Counted from the first letter of the stretch, positions 34,039 through 45,262 are shown. The stretch is 64,000 nucleotides of DNA from Melitaea cinxia (GCF_905220565.1 NC_059408.1:3906508-3970507), one strand, 5' to 3'. Made by a program: numbers and translations. Notes: generated by a model from the sequence alone, not told the origin.

Positions 34039-34212
34039 TTAGTCAGACAAATTACGTAATCGGTTCAATTCATTAAAACAGTTTACATCATGTGGTTGAT
34101 TAAGTAATTTTTTAGGGTCAAGAGAACTGATAGCAAGCCCGGAGAAAGATCTCACTCTGCTCAAAGCAACGTAAGCCTGACCTTTAGCAAATAGGTGACT
34201 GCTTAAGTCAAC
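34039..34212 (-). pseudogene. Pif1/Helitron helicase C-terminal fragment
   Basis: The minus-strand frame reads VDLSSHLFAKGQ, YVALSRVRSFSGLA, then DPKKLLNQPHDVNCFNELNR and a TAA. The YVALSRVR core is helicase motif VI of Pif1-type enzymes carried by Helitrons and related elements in insects. About 57 intact codons remain. The upstream helicase and Rep domains are absent; AT-rich DNA follows. It looks like a 3' fragment of an autonomous element, with the foldback directly downstream. Confidence 0.88.
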
Positions 34213-34855
34213 AACTATTAGTTTTAATATAATGAAATTATTATTAAAATTATTTGTTTGTATTTGGTATTATGTTTTTGTTATTGATTTTATTAATGTA
34301 ATTGTAAATTGGTGTGACATTTATTAATTTTTATTTGTAATTTTAATTGTATGTTTTTTTTAACCATTGTATTTTATTAGAAAGGCTACACCCCGAAGTT
34401 GATCATCGCCTAGGAGGCGAGTTTGGCATGGTATAGGCGAGGGAAAAAGCAAAGTCCACATTTTTTAAACTTTAATATTGTATTTCTTTATTAGTATTAC
34501 AGTAATAATAATCATGATATACCTTTTTAAAATCCTTGTATTGTGCCCTTCAATTTGATACCCATATTGTAGTATTCGAAAAAAATAATTTTTTTTCATT
34601 AACTACAATGGCTTCGCGCAGCCGCCATGTTTGATTTTTTTTTAATGTCACCTATCTAAGAACACTTGGGCAGCTAAGACAAACCTAACGATACCTCAAT
34701 TATGTAAATCCGTTCAGTGGTTCTGTAAATATGAGGTAGTAAAGAATATTACATACAAATATACATACATACAAGATACGCGCGAAAAACATAACCCTTC
34801 CTTGGCAGTCGGGTAATAAGAGTGCAAATGTACTCGGAAAAATATTGTTGCCCTT
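34213..34855. other. no supported gene
   Basis: AT-rich. GAAGTTGATCATCGCCTAGG followed by AGGCGAGTTTGG near 34396-34430 is GC-richer, unassigned. TTACATACAAATATACATAC and CTTGGCAGTCGGGTAATAAG near 34750-34820 look like repeat ends. Confidence 0.45.
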
Positions 34856-35226
34856 TTTAACCGACTTCAAAAAAGGTGGAGGTTACTTAAATCAACCGTA
34901 TATATAGTATATACCGTATATATAGTATATACCGTATATATAATATATATACGGTTTTATATATATATATATTATGTATGTTTTGGGATAACTTCGTCGT
35001 TTATAAACCGATTTTAATAATTCTTTTTTGTTGGAAAGGAGATATCCCAGGTGTTGTACCATGATAAGGAAACCAGGATCTGATAATGGAATCCCAGAGA
35101 AATCGAGGGAAACCCTCGAAAATCGTAGTGACGACTAGCGCGTTTGTTAATTTTTTTCGTCTACTTACGTTGCATTACTTTTCGATGTAATTAAAATCGG
35201 TTTTTTTCGTTTGCGAGCAAACACAC
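34856..35226 (-). mobile_element. copy of the ACCGACTTCAATTACATCGA element, minus strand
   Basis: It runs from TTTTTAACCGACTTC through GGAAACCAGGATCTGATAAT and AGAAATCGAGGGAAACCCTC to AAAATCGGTTTTTTTCGTTT, matching the 16497-17098 copy in reverse. It contains a young (ATACCGTATATATAGTAT)n expansion. Confidence 0.75.
34896..34960. repeat. 18-bp tandem repeat
   Basis: CCGTATATATAGTATATA starts at 34896, 34914 and 34932, then decays into a TATATA run. It is inside the dispersed element and is absent from its other copies here. Confidence 0.85.
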
Positions 35227-35943
35227 TTGTTTTATCTAGCATAATAAGCAATTATTTAGTTTATTTAATTTTTTTTCTGAAATCATTATAGAAATAAAGT
35301 TGTGAATCCTGTTTATAAAGGTAAGAGGCTATAAAAGTTCATGCTGCAATTCGCCGATGTCTCCTCTCGGACGGTCTAGGTTGTACATATAAAAACAATT
35401 TCTCCCGGCACCTCTTATATCTCGCGCCCCACCGTCGCGGTACATCAAGTATGCACTAAGGGAATGCCGGAGCGACGCGACACCTCGGCCGTTCATTTCA
35501 TTGTCTCAATCTGTCCTCTGACGCGATCTACTGTTTTGAATTTTGCTCTGACGAACCTCTCTCGTGTCGTTTAGCTCTGATTTATTCAACTTGATTTTAA
35601 GCTTATCCCGAAGTACTTTTGGAAAATATAATTATATATATTTTATTGTCTGCTATGCCTTAGCTTGTTAGGTACAGTGTCATGCGCTGCCTGTATGCCT
35701 GCAAAAAGCTTAAAGCTAGCCAAAATACGTGTCTTAAAATTTCTCTCAATACTCTTTTTTCTTTAAACGCTGAAAATATAATGAATTTTTAACGGATTTG
35801 TCACCCGAATATTTTGATGTGTCAGCCAGTTTCTATATTTAAATTCGTGATTTTTGTTTAAGAAATCTTGTTACAAAAAATGTATATATTATATCTGTTT
35901 TTAAAATAAGCTGTTTATAATGTTTCTACATTATATTATACTT
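35227..35943. other. no supported gene; GC-richer block 35340-35560
   Basis: CGGACGGTCTAGGTTGTACA, CGCGCCCCACCGTCGCGGTA and GGAGCGACGCGACACCTCGG mark a block unlike its flanks. It has no exon structure that I can recognise and may be regulatory. Confidence 0.4.
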
Positions 35944-36720
35944 AAACTAGCGACCTTCCCTGGCTTCGCACAGCAATGCTGATACTAAATATACTACAGA
36001 ATGTCTTTATATACAACGTTCACAGCTTTTTTGTCATTAGACAATACAAACATTCTTTCTTTAGAGGTTATTCTTCAAAGAGCGATATATAATTGGCTAT
36101 GTGAAAAACACTCAACGCTCAAATCTAAGCCTGCGACGTTGAAAGTTTGACCCTGCGATTTATTAATGACGCGCTATTATTTTTATTATTATTTATTTAG
36201 GCACGCGCCACCGGCGGCCCTCCGGCTGGTACCGCCGCAACCGCTATGTCCCTGTATTTTAAATGTGTAATATCTTCAAAAGTATGCTGTAAAACCAATG
36301 TATTTAAGATACTTAATTTGCTAAGGATTAATCCTGTACTGCTTAAAATCGCTTCGTCAATAAGTTATTATTTCTCGTAAAAGTAAAGGATGAAAAATGG
36401 TTCTTGTGGGTTATACCTAAGATATACACTATCGCGGACTTTTAGTAGACCCTTTAAGGCGTACAATACTGTGCTTCGATCGATTCGATTTTGATCTATC
36501 TCGTAGGATTCAGCCAGCGTTTGCAATGTAAGCGCGAAAATATGTTTATTTACGACATCACATTAGAAACTTCGATAATTATCAGTGTTTCTCTACTATA
36601 TTATACACGTATTATTCATATAAACCTTCCTCTTGAATCACTCTATCTATTAAAAAACTGCATCGAAATCAGTTGCGTAGTTTTAAAGATGAATAATGAT
36701 ATATACCGCTTATATAGGTT
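35944..36720 (-). mobile_element. decayed Helitron with helicase tail, minus strand
   Basis: On the minus strand the order is AACTACGCAACTGATTTCGATG, a helicase C-terminal frame, and the end CCAGGGAAGGTCGCTAGTTT, which contains the CTAG typical of Helitron 3' ends. Stops interrupt the frame. It is a different and older family from the fragment at 34039-34212. Confidence 0.65.
35994..36167 (-). pseudogene. Helitron helicase C-terminal fragment with in-frame stop
   Basis: The frame reads INKSQGQTFNVAGLDL, ECFSHSQLYIAL, stop, RITSKERMFVLSNDKK, then NVVYKDIL and a stop. INKSQGQT is helicase motif V and IALSRI would be motif VI. The Ser codon of ALSR has become TGA, the one disabling change visible. 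The rest of the helicase is missing. Confidence 0.85.
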
Positions 36721-37164
36721 ATATATTATTAAGAAAAAAAAATATTATACGAGTTCTCAACGGTTATGTGTGATATTTTAAAATTAGCTAATAAAGGAAA
36801 ATATATTTACTTGGCATTACAATAAAAATAAGTTATTTGATCAGTCATAAATTAAATTAATTATATAAATTACCTTTTCATTGCAAATGTTATTTCGATT
36901 TACTTTCGAAGTATACATTTGATCTAGTAGTAGGTAGGTACACGAGAGAGATACTGATGCAATGAAACATCAACTCTTTGATGTACACAAATCCACTTCC
37001 CGAGCTCACGAGACCGCAGATTCCGATACCGCTTTTTATTATCATTCACTTTACAAATAAATTCTAATTCATTCGATTGAATTAATTCTAAAGTTGTGAT
37101 TTTTGTTATTGTATTTACAAATGGATTGAGGTTGTGGCTTGCCAGAATTTTCGGTGTGTGAACG
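36721..37164. other. no supported gene
   Basis: AT-rich sequence without recognisable features. Confidence 0.5.
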
Positions 37165-37450
37165 GTAATTTTTTTTTATATATAACTTGGTCGGCAAACA
37201 ACCATACGTCTTACCTAATGGTGAGCAATTACCGTAGCTTTTAGACATCCGCAACAGAAGCATTGTAAGCGCCTTGCCGACCTTATCCCCATTTCCACCC
37301 AGGAGCTCTGGTCATCTTACTCACCAACAGAAACAACACTTCTTGAAAACAGTATTAGGTACTTAGCTGTGATCTTCTGTAAGGTCGTGGTTCTACCCCA
37401 GTCGGGCTGTTCCAAATTTTTGATCGGGATATTTTCTGCTATGCCCTACA
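37165..37450 (+). mobile_element. dispersed repeat, 'GGTCGGCAAAC' family, copy 1
   Basis: A T-rich start then ATATATAACTTGGTCGGCAA, GGTGAGCAATTACCGTAGCT, CACCCAGGAGCTCTGGTCAT, TTGAAAACAGTATTAG and CTGTGATCTTCTGTAAGGTC. It aligns with 42797-43085 and, inverted, with 45031-45262. No frame. Likely a SINE-like or LINE-tail family; the clade is unknown. Confidence 0.75.
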
Positions 37451-38183
37451 TCAGTAAAGATTTAGATATTAAAAAAAGTTTCAATATAATTTTTACATTG
37501 AATGCTTAAATATTTTTTCTACAATCATCGAAGTTTGCATATATGATAATGTTTTGATATTTTTTCTAACGCTAAAACTTTTCTTAATATGTACTTGTAA
37601 CATAAAAATAACAAATATTAAAGAGAGTTTTATGAATATCATTCTTATTTAAAAGCTATTAGAAGACATTTGGATATACTCTTAAGTGATAAAAATAATT
37701 GGCATCAAGGCAGTTAATAAAAATGCCACTTTCTCCATAAGTACTTTCCTTGTAAAAATACCCTTTTTCATAGCAAACAACAATGCAATGGTGGGTCGTG
37801 TATTTGCAGGTGAAGTGGATAGTATTGTATGTGGTGTTATTGGTATTCTATTAGCGCGAAAGAGTTACCAAAACCGATGTTGCGGTGCTTAAGTAAAAGG
37901 ATGTAAAGTAAAAATATCGAAATCTGAAAAAAGTTAAGTTAAAAGTTTTACATTTGTTGAATTAAATATACGGTATTATAATATTAATACAGGTTTAATA
38001 GAGTAGGCTTAATGACATATTTTGTAATTGTAATCATAAAGAAATTTAATGGCATTAAAGTTTAAAAAAATCAGCGAAAACGGTTACTGCCTTTTACTTA
38101 AGCACGTCAGCGTACAACCTCACAAACTTTCACATTACGCCTATTTTATTAGACAATTGTTTCAAATAATCCTATTGTTACAG

Positions 38184-38320
38184 TTCCGGTGCTTTCCGCT
38201 CGTCTCCAGCAGGCAGCGCGGAGGCCCCCGCACCGCCACCTCCACTGTTTCTACCGCCGCACTTGTCGCATCTCTCTCAACACTTGAACCACTTGTCGCA
38301 ACCATTCTTCCCTTTGAAAG
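38184..38320 (+). CDS. homeobox (paired-like) protein, penultimate exon
   Basis: The exon follows an acceptor (TATTGTTACAG) and ends at AAAG/GTGACT. Its first base completes a codon begun in the previous exon, and its last base G starts the next codon. The peptide is Ser/Pro/His/Leu-rich: SGAFRSSPAGSAE, APPPPLFLPPHLS, HLSQHLNHLSQPFFPLK. Such low-complexity linkers are usual between homeodomain and OAR motif. Together with 38706-38935 it gives the last 121 residues of the protein. The homeodomain itself is not visible in the window, so an intron of many kilobases or an exon outside must precede. Confidence 0.8.
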
Positions 38321-38396
38321 GTGACTATTACATTTTATGCAGTAAAAATTTCTAAACACACTTTTTACTCATTGCTTTAAAACGTTTTTTTTCTAT

Positions 38397-38462
38397 CTGC
38401 GCATTCTTCTCCTGCACGGAGAAAGAGGCATATGCCCAGCTGTGGGATATTACAGAATGAAT
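38397..38462 (+). mobile_element. SINE 3' tail in the last intron
   Basis: TTCTTCTCCTGCACGGAGAA, GAGGCATATGCCCAGC and GTGGGATATTACAGAATGAA match the tail of the Metulj-like SINE. It sits inside the 385-bp intron between the two homeobox-gene exons. Confidence 0.7.
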
Positions 38463-38705
38463 CAAACAATTACTGAAAATAAATATACCTAAAAATACTG
38501 TTAATATTTAATGTGTTAAGTAAACGATTATCGACGGTGATCTTATTTTTTCTTAGTTATTCTAAATTAAAGCTTTTGAAAACTCAACCTTCCTTCATTT
38601 AACTCCAGATACTAACATAACTACTAAACATACACCAACAAATTTTAAATCTAAACACCAAAATCTTTAATTATTAAAGTAGATTAATTAATCTCTTAAT
38701 TTCAG

Positions 38706-38935
38706 GCTGGGGCGCCCCTTGTCCCTGCTGTCCGAAAGAAGAAGCGCGCTCTTCCAGTGTGGCTGAACTCCGTCGCAAAGCACACGAGCACTCAGCCGCG
38801 TTGCTTCAATCACTGGCTAACTTCCAATCCCGAGCACTACTACCGCTACCGCTACCCCTGCCCCCACTACCGCTGAATTTGCTGCACGAACCTACTGCAT
38901 CACCCTCACAGGACCCCCCCAAACACTTAGAATAG
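38706..38935 (+). CDS. homeobox (paired-like) protein, last exon with OAR motif
   Basis: After TTTCAG the split Gly codon is completed and the frame reads GWGAPCPCCPKEEAR, SSSVAELRRKAHEHSAALL, then LQSLANFQSRALLPLPLP, LNLLHEPTASPSQ and PPKHLE before TAG at 38933-38935. The SSSVAELRRKAHEHSAALL segment fits the OAR motif (consensus near SSIAALRxKAxEH) found at the C-terminus of paired-like homeodomain factors, where it modulates transactivation. Unc-4, Shox or Otp relatives are possible; unc-4 is my first guess from the ELRRKA.EHSAAL wording, but not secure. The factor would act in the nucleus. Confidence 0.82.
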
Positions 38936-39690
38936 GTATTTGATATTAGGTTATTACTTATGGAGTATTTGATGTCAAATTTACTGGTTGCAGCAAGTGT
39001 ATACAACTGCTGTTTTTAATGTTCAAATACTACGGATAAATATAGGATATCGGGTTATTCGTTCTGCAGTGTTTGATACCAAGGCATCTGCCGCTAATGC
39101 ACGAACCATCAGCAGCATCCTCTCAGGATCCTCGCCCCAAGCGCTTAGAATAGGCAGATATTTTAAAATTGAGCTATTACTTCTGCAGTGTTTTATATCA
39201 AGTTCCTACTGGTTGCAGCAAGTCTATACAAACACTATGAAATCTACGGGGCTAACCGTGATTTTTATTTTGAAACTCCTGATATTTCAGCGTCGTTGCA
39301 GGCGCCATGGTTGCGGGTGAATTCATGTCATGGCGAGTCCAGTAGAATCTAAAGTATTCATATTGACCGTGAAAGCTTAAAAACTTATTTGTATACACAA
39401 CTAGTGTTGACGACCGCTGTTGAAATACTACCGATAAGTATTTGATATCAAGTAATTACTTCTGCAATGTTTGATGTGAAGTCATTACTGATTGCCGCAA
39501 GTGTATACAACTGCTGTTTTTGATTTCGAATTACTATTGATAGCAGTAAACATATAAACTGCTGCAGTAATGTAAGATATAAGTAATTGGGTTTGAATCT
39601 ATTAAGTCTGCTAACTGCTGTTTCTAATGTCGAAATATTACTGATAGCAGCAAAAATATACAACTATTGCATTCATATTGGATATAAAGA
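38867..39690 (+). repeat. degenerate tandem duplication of last codons and 3'UTR
   Basis: The end of the coding exon (CTACCGCTGAA...CTGCACGAACC to GAATAG) recurs at about 39088-39153 as CTGCCGCTAATGCACGAACC to AGAATAG, still open and ending in the same LE-stop. The 3'UTR unit after it (TATTTGATAT, TTACTTCTGCAGTGTTTGAT, GGTTGCAGCAAGTGTATACA, CTGCTGTTTTTAATG) occurs at about 38931-39032, partly at 39033-39080, at 39149-39250 and at 39421-39690. The first copy, being continuous with the spliced frame, is the functional end. Confidence 0.85.
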
Positions 39691-42440
39691 ATGGGGTTTG
39701 GAATCTTAATGGTTAGAGTATTGGATCAAAATTATTTAGGAAAAATACGATTGTAGATACATATTATAATATAATATATTAATATATTCTTGAGAAATGC
39801 ATAACGAAGAAATGCATCACGAAGTATGGACGATGTGTTTGAAATAAATGATGTTGTTAGGCGGACGTTACTTTTTAAAATATGTAGCTTAGAATAGATT
39901 TAATTTTGTCGCTTCATAACCTAAAATTAAGTATCATTTTGAAAGTTTTTAGGTGAGTTTTAATGTGACGACATTAACAACGTTTGTACCCTTAATGTGG
40001 ACAAGCAGGTAATAACGCTAAAACACACTTGTCTTCAGTTACTCCTTCAAGTTAGACTTTATTTTTAAAACACATTTTCTTCATAATATGGTTTATGATA
40101 CACCAAAACAAATCGACACCAACAATTTATACTACGCCAATTCGACTTTTCGATAAGTTTGTTTTTTTAATGCGAACTTGATATAATGTGTTTTTATATG
40201 TAATAAAAAAAAATGTGAAATTGCAATGAATAAATTAACTATTAAAGATACCAAATTTCAAATAAGTTTCTTAATTAATATAAAAGGTATCACATTTTTC
40301 CCTTTTATAAGCCTCTATTGTAAAGTTCATTTTTAAAAGTTAGCTTAGTATAAATTGCTGGTGTCGAAATGTACATTTATTCTACCTTAAGAAACAAATA
40401 GTATTATGTATTTACATTGTGAATTCTCTAGTGCCATTTTATCATATGCAGTTGAAATAGTAATAACGATTTATGTGATTTTATATAGATTTTATTGCCA
40501 TATGAATTCCTATTTTCAGTTACCTTAACTAGTCGCTATATTGAATTATTATGTAAATTCGATTATTTCAATCTAACCACATTAAGAGCGAAATAAAAAA
40601 CTTACGTATTTACGATTTTGTTTTGGAATGATTTGGTGTAATTCTGTAAATAATGATTAAAAAATGATGAAAATGCACACAATCTCGTTATTTTCTAATT
40701 GATCTTATCAGTTACACTATTATTATTGTATTTGGTTATGGACATTTTAAATTTCGTATTGAAACAGCAACGGTATGTTAAGCTGTTTGATAAGATAGAG
40801 CTGTTGTTAAGTTGGGAGTTCATTAATCACATGAGGCTCGGAAGGGAGGAGTTCAGAAGACATCATGAAATATCACCAGTAGTGGGGGGGTCTGTAACGA
40901 GATATCACCTGTATTCGTTCTTCAACGATGGTGCGATTTCTAACCCAAAAAAAAACCAGCGAACAACCTGTTAACTTGATATATGTTAAGAAAATTGTAT
41001 CAAAATGCTTAATTATCAAAGTTTATTCAGACTGTACCTATTTTTAAAGATATTATTTTGAAAATTTCAATGTGCACAAAAAATACACGTAATTTTTGGT
41101 ATGGGTACCCTAAGTAATCTAAAACCTTACCACATATAACCAAGGGGGCCGTAAATTGTTTAAAATTGGCTAAAAAGATTACGTGATTAATGGACTACCC
41201 CTTAGTACGAGCATACAATGTATTGTTATGTATCGATTATTACTTGTAATTCTCATATTTCGCTCTTAAAATATAGCAATATTATTGTTCGTAATGAAAA
41301 ACACATTTCTATAATTTAACATTTAAAAAAATATATATTGTTTAATAGATAGATTTCTTTGTAAATACTCTTAACGTTTTACCGAAATCAGTATTTTACC
41401 GAAATTGTTGTGAATACTTATTATTTGTAGAATATTTTGCTGTAAATAATATAATCAAAAGTAAACAATAATCCTTATTATAATCATTAGAAAGTAAATA
41501 AGATTTAACGTTCGATCGCTTTGTAAATATGTAGAACATAATTATAATAAATATTATTCTTAGAGTTAAGAAGTTATTATGTATATGTAAAAATATAATA
41601 ATACAATTTAAAACTTAGTTTCAGATTTTAGTAAGCTGTTGTTTTTATATTAAGTTTTTTTAAAAATTATGTTAGAGTTAGTTTCAAAATATATTTATTA
41701 TATTTTCCGCATCAGATATATAATGTCTTCTTTGCAATTAAATGATTGTGTAATATTTTACAATTAAATAAGTTATTCATTTTAATATTCTTAAAATGTA
41801 AATCATTCAATAAAAATAATAAAAATTACTATTTCTTTTCAAAAGTTAGACGTTACAAATTTCTTTAACTTATATTTATATTTAAAAGAAAAAGATAAAT
41901 GTCGAAGCATTTTAAGTTATGTATTCAGTTTTTTCTTTAAGAAAATAATAAAAGATAAATTATTTCTAATTTTAAATATGGTATGTGATTATAAGATTTA
42001 CACAAACCTTCTTTGAAAACTATGCCAGTACATAGAATAATTACGAATTTCTTTTATCTTATATTCTAAATTTCCTTTTTTCTTTGTTAATTTAAAACAG
42101 TCACATTAAAACACCGGCAACCAAATTATGTAATTTTATTTAAATAAATAATAAATTAAATGATTAAAAAAAATTATTTTTAATGTAAAGAATATGTAAA
42201 TCTGTTAAATGGGTTAAATTTTTAAACTATTCATAGTATATGTAGAATGTAAACCCGACGTCATTTTGTAAATACGAACGCGAGTGAAGTAAGAACTGCA
42301 TTATGCACGATACGTGGAATTGTGGCGTTGGGTGTTTTATGTAATTTATGTAAGATTGTATATAATATGTTGTAGCTTACGTAGATACCTTCACGTATTT
42401 AGTTGTTTTCATTATTAAAAATAAAATATTATGTACATGT
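38936..42440 (+). other. probable long 3'UTR of the homeobox gene
   Basis: About 3.5 kb of AT-rich DNA follows the stop with none of the repeat families found elsewhere, apart from the local duplication. It contains TGTAAATA, the Pumilio-site core, at 40645, 41360, 41441, 41522 and 42267 and TGTATATA at 42357. An AATAAA at 42420-42425 is followed by TGTACATGTGTCTGTGAGT, a GT-rich downstream element. Extent is inference; internal AATAAA words could give shorter forms. Confidence 0.5.
42420..42425 (+). terminator. candidate poly(A) signal of the homeobox gene
   Basis: AATAAA with GTGTCTGTGAGT about 20 bp downstream, the layout expected of a cleavage site. Just beyond it dispersed repeats resume (42797). 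Confidence 0.5.
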
Positions 42441-42796
42441 GTCTGTGAGTATTCATTTATCTCTCTATCCTTAGAATCCTGGAACACATATGAATCTATG
42501 CTGAAATTATGTTCTTGTTATAGAGTATATTTGCATAATGGAGAAACAGAATACTATAAATTTAAATTTAACGTGGCGTAGAAGGATACAAAAATCAGTT
42601 AATCTTTATAATAACAAAGTAAATTAATTAATGTTTATAGTAACAAGAAATGTTTTTTTATTTGACATCATTAAAATACTTAAATATCAACGGAATACAA
42701 TTTAAATTTGAATACCGATTGTCTGAGCAAAATAAATATTATTAGGCCCTTCAGAACCGCTAAAAGTTATGAGCTGTATGTGTAATTTGGGATAAG
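42441..42796. other. no supported gene
   Basis: AT-rich intergenic DNA between the convergent genes. Confidence 0.5.
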
Positions 42797-43085
42797 TTTT
42801 TTTTTTTCAATATATAACTAGGTCGGCAAAGAAGCGTACGGCTCACCTGATGGTAAGCGATTACCGTAGCTTATAGACGTCTGCAACACCAGAAGCATCA
42901 CAAGCGCGTTGCCGAACCTATCCCCAATCCCACCCAGGAGCTATGTTCACCTTACTCACCAACAAGAAGACAATACTGCTTGAAAACAGTATTATTTAGC
43001 TGTGATCTTCTGCAAGATCGAGATATTACCCCAGTCGGCCTGCTCAATATTTTGAGCAGGAAATTTCCTTCTGCCTTACCTCAGT
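42797..43085 (+). mobile_element. dispersed repeat, 'GGTCGGCAAAC' family, copy 2
   Basis: TATATAACTAGGTCGGCAAA, GATGGTAAGCGATTACCGTA, AGACGTCTGCAACACCAGAA, CCACCCAGGAGCTATG and GTGATCTTCTGCAAGATCGA align with copy 1 at 37165-37450. Confidence 0.78.
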
Positions 43086-43800
43086 GACGAATATTTGCGT
43101 TTTTTAGCCAATTTACCTTTGACAGCAACCAGCGAGTAAGCATAACTTAGTATCAGCCTGTCAAAAAACTTAGTGAACTATCAATAATCCATTAAATATC
43201 ATGCCATGATCGCAACTAATTCTATTAGCTACAAAGGGGGCAGAAACGTTTAATAGCGTGATTGAGAATTGAGAAGAGAATGCCTACTATTGTAACGTTA
43301 TAGTAAAAAATGTAATTGCTATAATTGTACGTATATGTGCAAAGCTTAGTGGTGCTCCCAAAATATCGTGAAGGATACAAACATTCTCATTATCTAAACT
43401 AGGTACGCGATGACATTACGTGTAAGTGACTAGACCCCACTAAACATCATCATTCATTTCACTGTCAAGTGTCTATGATAAAACCCAAGACTGACCTTTG
43501 AGGGACTCTACGAGGCGTGGTAGTGAAATCTACAAGGACATAATTTATATTCTAAGTCTAAACAATGAGTATCAATTTATTATAAGTCGACATATACATT
43601 AGTAAAAGAAATTATTAATTTAAAAGGCGAAATATATCAATTGTTAATATATCGTAGCTCGCAACATTTAATATGCTGGATAGCAGCGAGGCGGAATAAA
43701 GTGCCATTGATCGTCTTTAAGGTGTTTTAGTTAAATGTAGTTTAGCCAAAGATGTTCTTTAAAATGACTGATGAAACTCGTCTATGACCTTTTATTAATT
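43086..43800. other. no supported gene
   Basis: AT-rich intergenic sequence with no recognisable features. Confidence 0.5.
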
Positions 43801-43985
43801 ACTAGCTGCCCTAACAGACTTTGTTCTGTTAAAAGTTAACAGTAATTTTAACAGAAAAAAGTTTTTTTGTATTAAAACCTTCCTTGAGCCTTAAGAATCA
43901 TACAAAAAATAAACTAGCCGAATTAGTCGAGCCATTCTCAAGTTATGCGCTTAGCAAATTCCATTTTTATTTATATAGACTAGCA
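43801..43985 (+). mobile_element. short repeat remnant, Helitron-like end
   Basis: ACTAGCTGCCCTAACAGACT, AAAACCTTCCTTGAGCCTTA and GAGCCATTCTCAAGTTATGC resemble common lepidopteran repeat ends that carry CTAG. No frame; the assignment is weak. Confidence 0.35.
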
Positions 43986-44146
43986 GTTGTACGTGACGTA
44001 AAATTTTTACTTCCGATATGATACGAAATCGTTTAAGAAACATTGAGGCGTAAAAATTACATCGAGGAAAAAAAATAAGTTAGATGATTAGACTAATTTT
44101 TTTGAAACTTTAACTAAATCTTAATTGGTTTTAAGAATAATGGGTA

Positions 44147-44580
44147 ATTATGTATATATAGCGCGGAAGTGTACAAGCACTGGTCGAGCCCTGAGCCACA
44201 GGACAAATCTTAAGCGCAGACCGAACGCAGAACGTCAGTGCTCAGGTTCAGAGAGCCCTGATGAACTGATGGAAGGAGGACTTGGAATCCCCAGTGGCAG
44301 ACTCAGTGACGGTGGACGATATACTTCCCCACCATAATCGCTGAGACTTCGTCTTACGCAGGTACTTACCGGTCACATTTGTTTCACATTCACCGGTCCA
44401 GTCCTGTATCGGTCACATTGCTGCATAGGAAGCTATCCACGAGCTGCTGGCCACGAGTATGGCGCTCTAACGGATACGGCGCGTTACATTCTAGAGGAAT
44501 GCACCCCAAGCGCCAAGCCAAAGGCGCGTATTATCTTATTTTCTTTTTCCAAACGCCAAGAGGCGTAAATTAAACGTTGT
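44147..44580 (+). pseudogene. decayed LINE ORF2 end in a GC-rich patch
   Basis: The block is GC-rich against AT-rich flanks. In one plus-strand frame near 44405-44517 it reads CCIGSYPRAAGHEYGAL followed by TDTARYILEECTPSA, like the C-terminal (D/E)DTAxHTLEECPAW segment of R1- or jockey-type LINE proteins. The two overlapping 64- and 70-codon frames in other phases have no motif. It ends with AAACGCCAAGAGGCGTAAA. Confidence 0.5.
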
Positions 44581-45030
44581 TTTACTATATTTTTGAAATT
44601 TTATAGGTTCTAGATCAAAAAACTTTACTACTTCTACAGATACTTAAAAAAAATCCGTATCCTCTATGTACGAATAAAAACCAGCGACTAATTTATTCTC
44701 TATTTCTAAACATTTACTAAGTTTTAACGTAAGTAATAATTACAAAACAAGAACAATCGTAGATTAAAAGTTAAGCCGTTTATCACAACGGTTGGACGCG
44801 AATACTCGTAAATATATGTTTGATGAATTTATGAAATAAGTTTGTGGCGCATTTCAGCGCTTACGCTTTTAATACCACTAACGCAGGTGATGTCTGTTCA
44901 AGTTTTTGAGTTATAGTCGTTGATGGAACAATGCTTGCGTTAAATTTTAATGCTTTGTTTTGGTATCAGACACATTGTTATACCAATTAACTATAGAATA
45001 CACATCGTTAACTATATTTATATAGTAACT
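44581..45030. other. no supported gene
   Basis: AT-rich intergenic sequence. Confidence 0.5.
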
Positions 45031-45262
45031 GAGGAAGTACCTCGACCTTACAGATGATCACAGCTAAATAATACTGTTTTCAAGCAGTGTTACGTTCCTG
45101 TTGGTGAGAAAGTTAACCAGAGCTCCTGGGGGGAATTGGGGATACCCTATCCCAAAGGCAACGCGCTTGCGATGCTTCTAGTGTTGCAGACGTCTATAGG
45201 TTACGGTAGTCGCTTACCATCAGGTGAGCAGTACGTTCGTTTGCTGACCTAGTTATATTTAA
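45031..45262 (-). mobile_element. dispersed repeat, 'GGTCGGCAAAC' family, copy 3, inverted
   Basis: CAGATGATCACAGCTAAATA, GAGCTCCTGGGGGGAATTGG, GTTGCAGACGTCTATAGGTT and CGTTTGCTGACCTAGTTATA are the reverse complement of copies 1 and 2. A related but diverged stretch lies at 50096-50320. Confidence 0.75.

Noticed and set aside
1..38183. A homeodomain exon upstream on the plus strand
   Set aside because: I found no WFQNRR-type coding segment. The longer plus-strand frames are all in repeats or unrecognisable.
38184..38935. Naming the homeobox gene outright as unc-4, Shox or Otp
   Set aside because: Only the OAR part is visible. Vertebrate Uncx as I recall it lacks this OAR, and the other families fit only partly. 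Without the homeodomain a name would be a guess.
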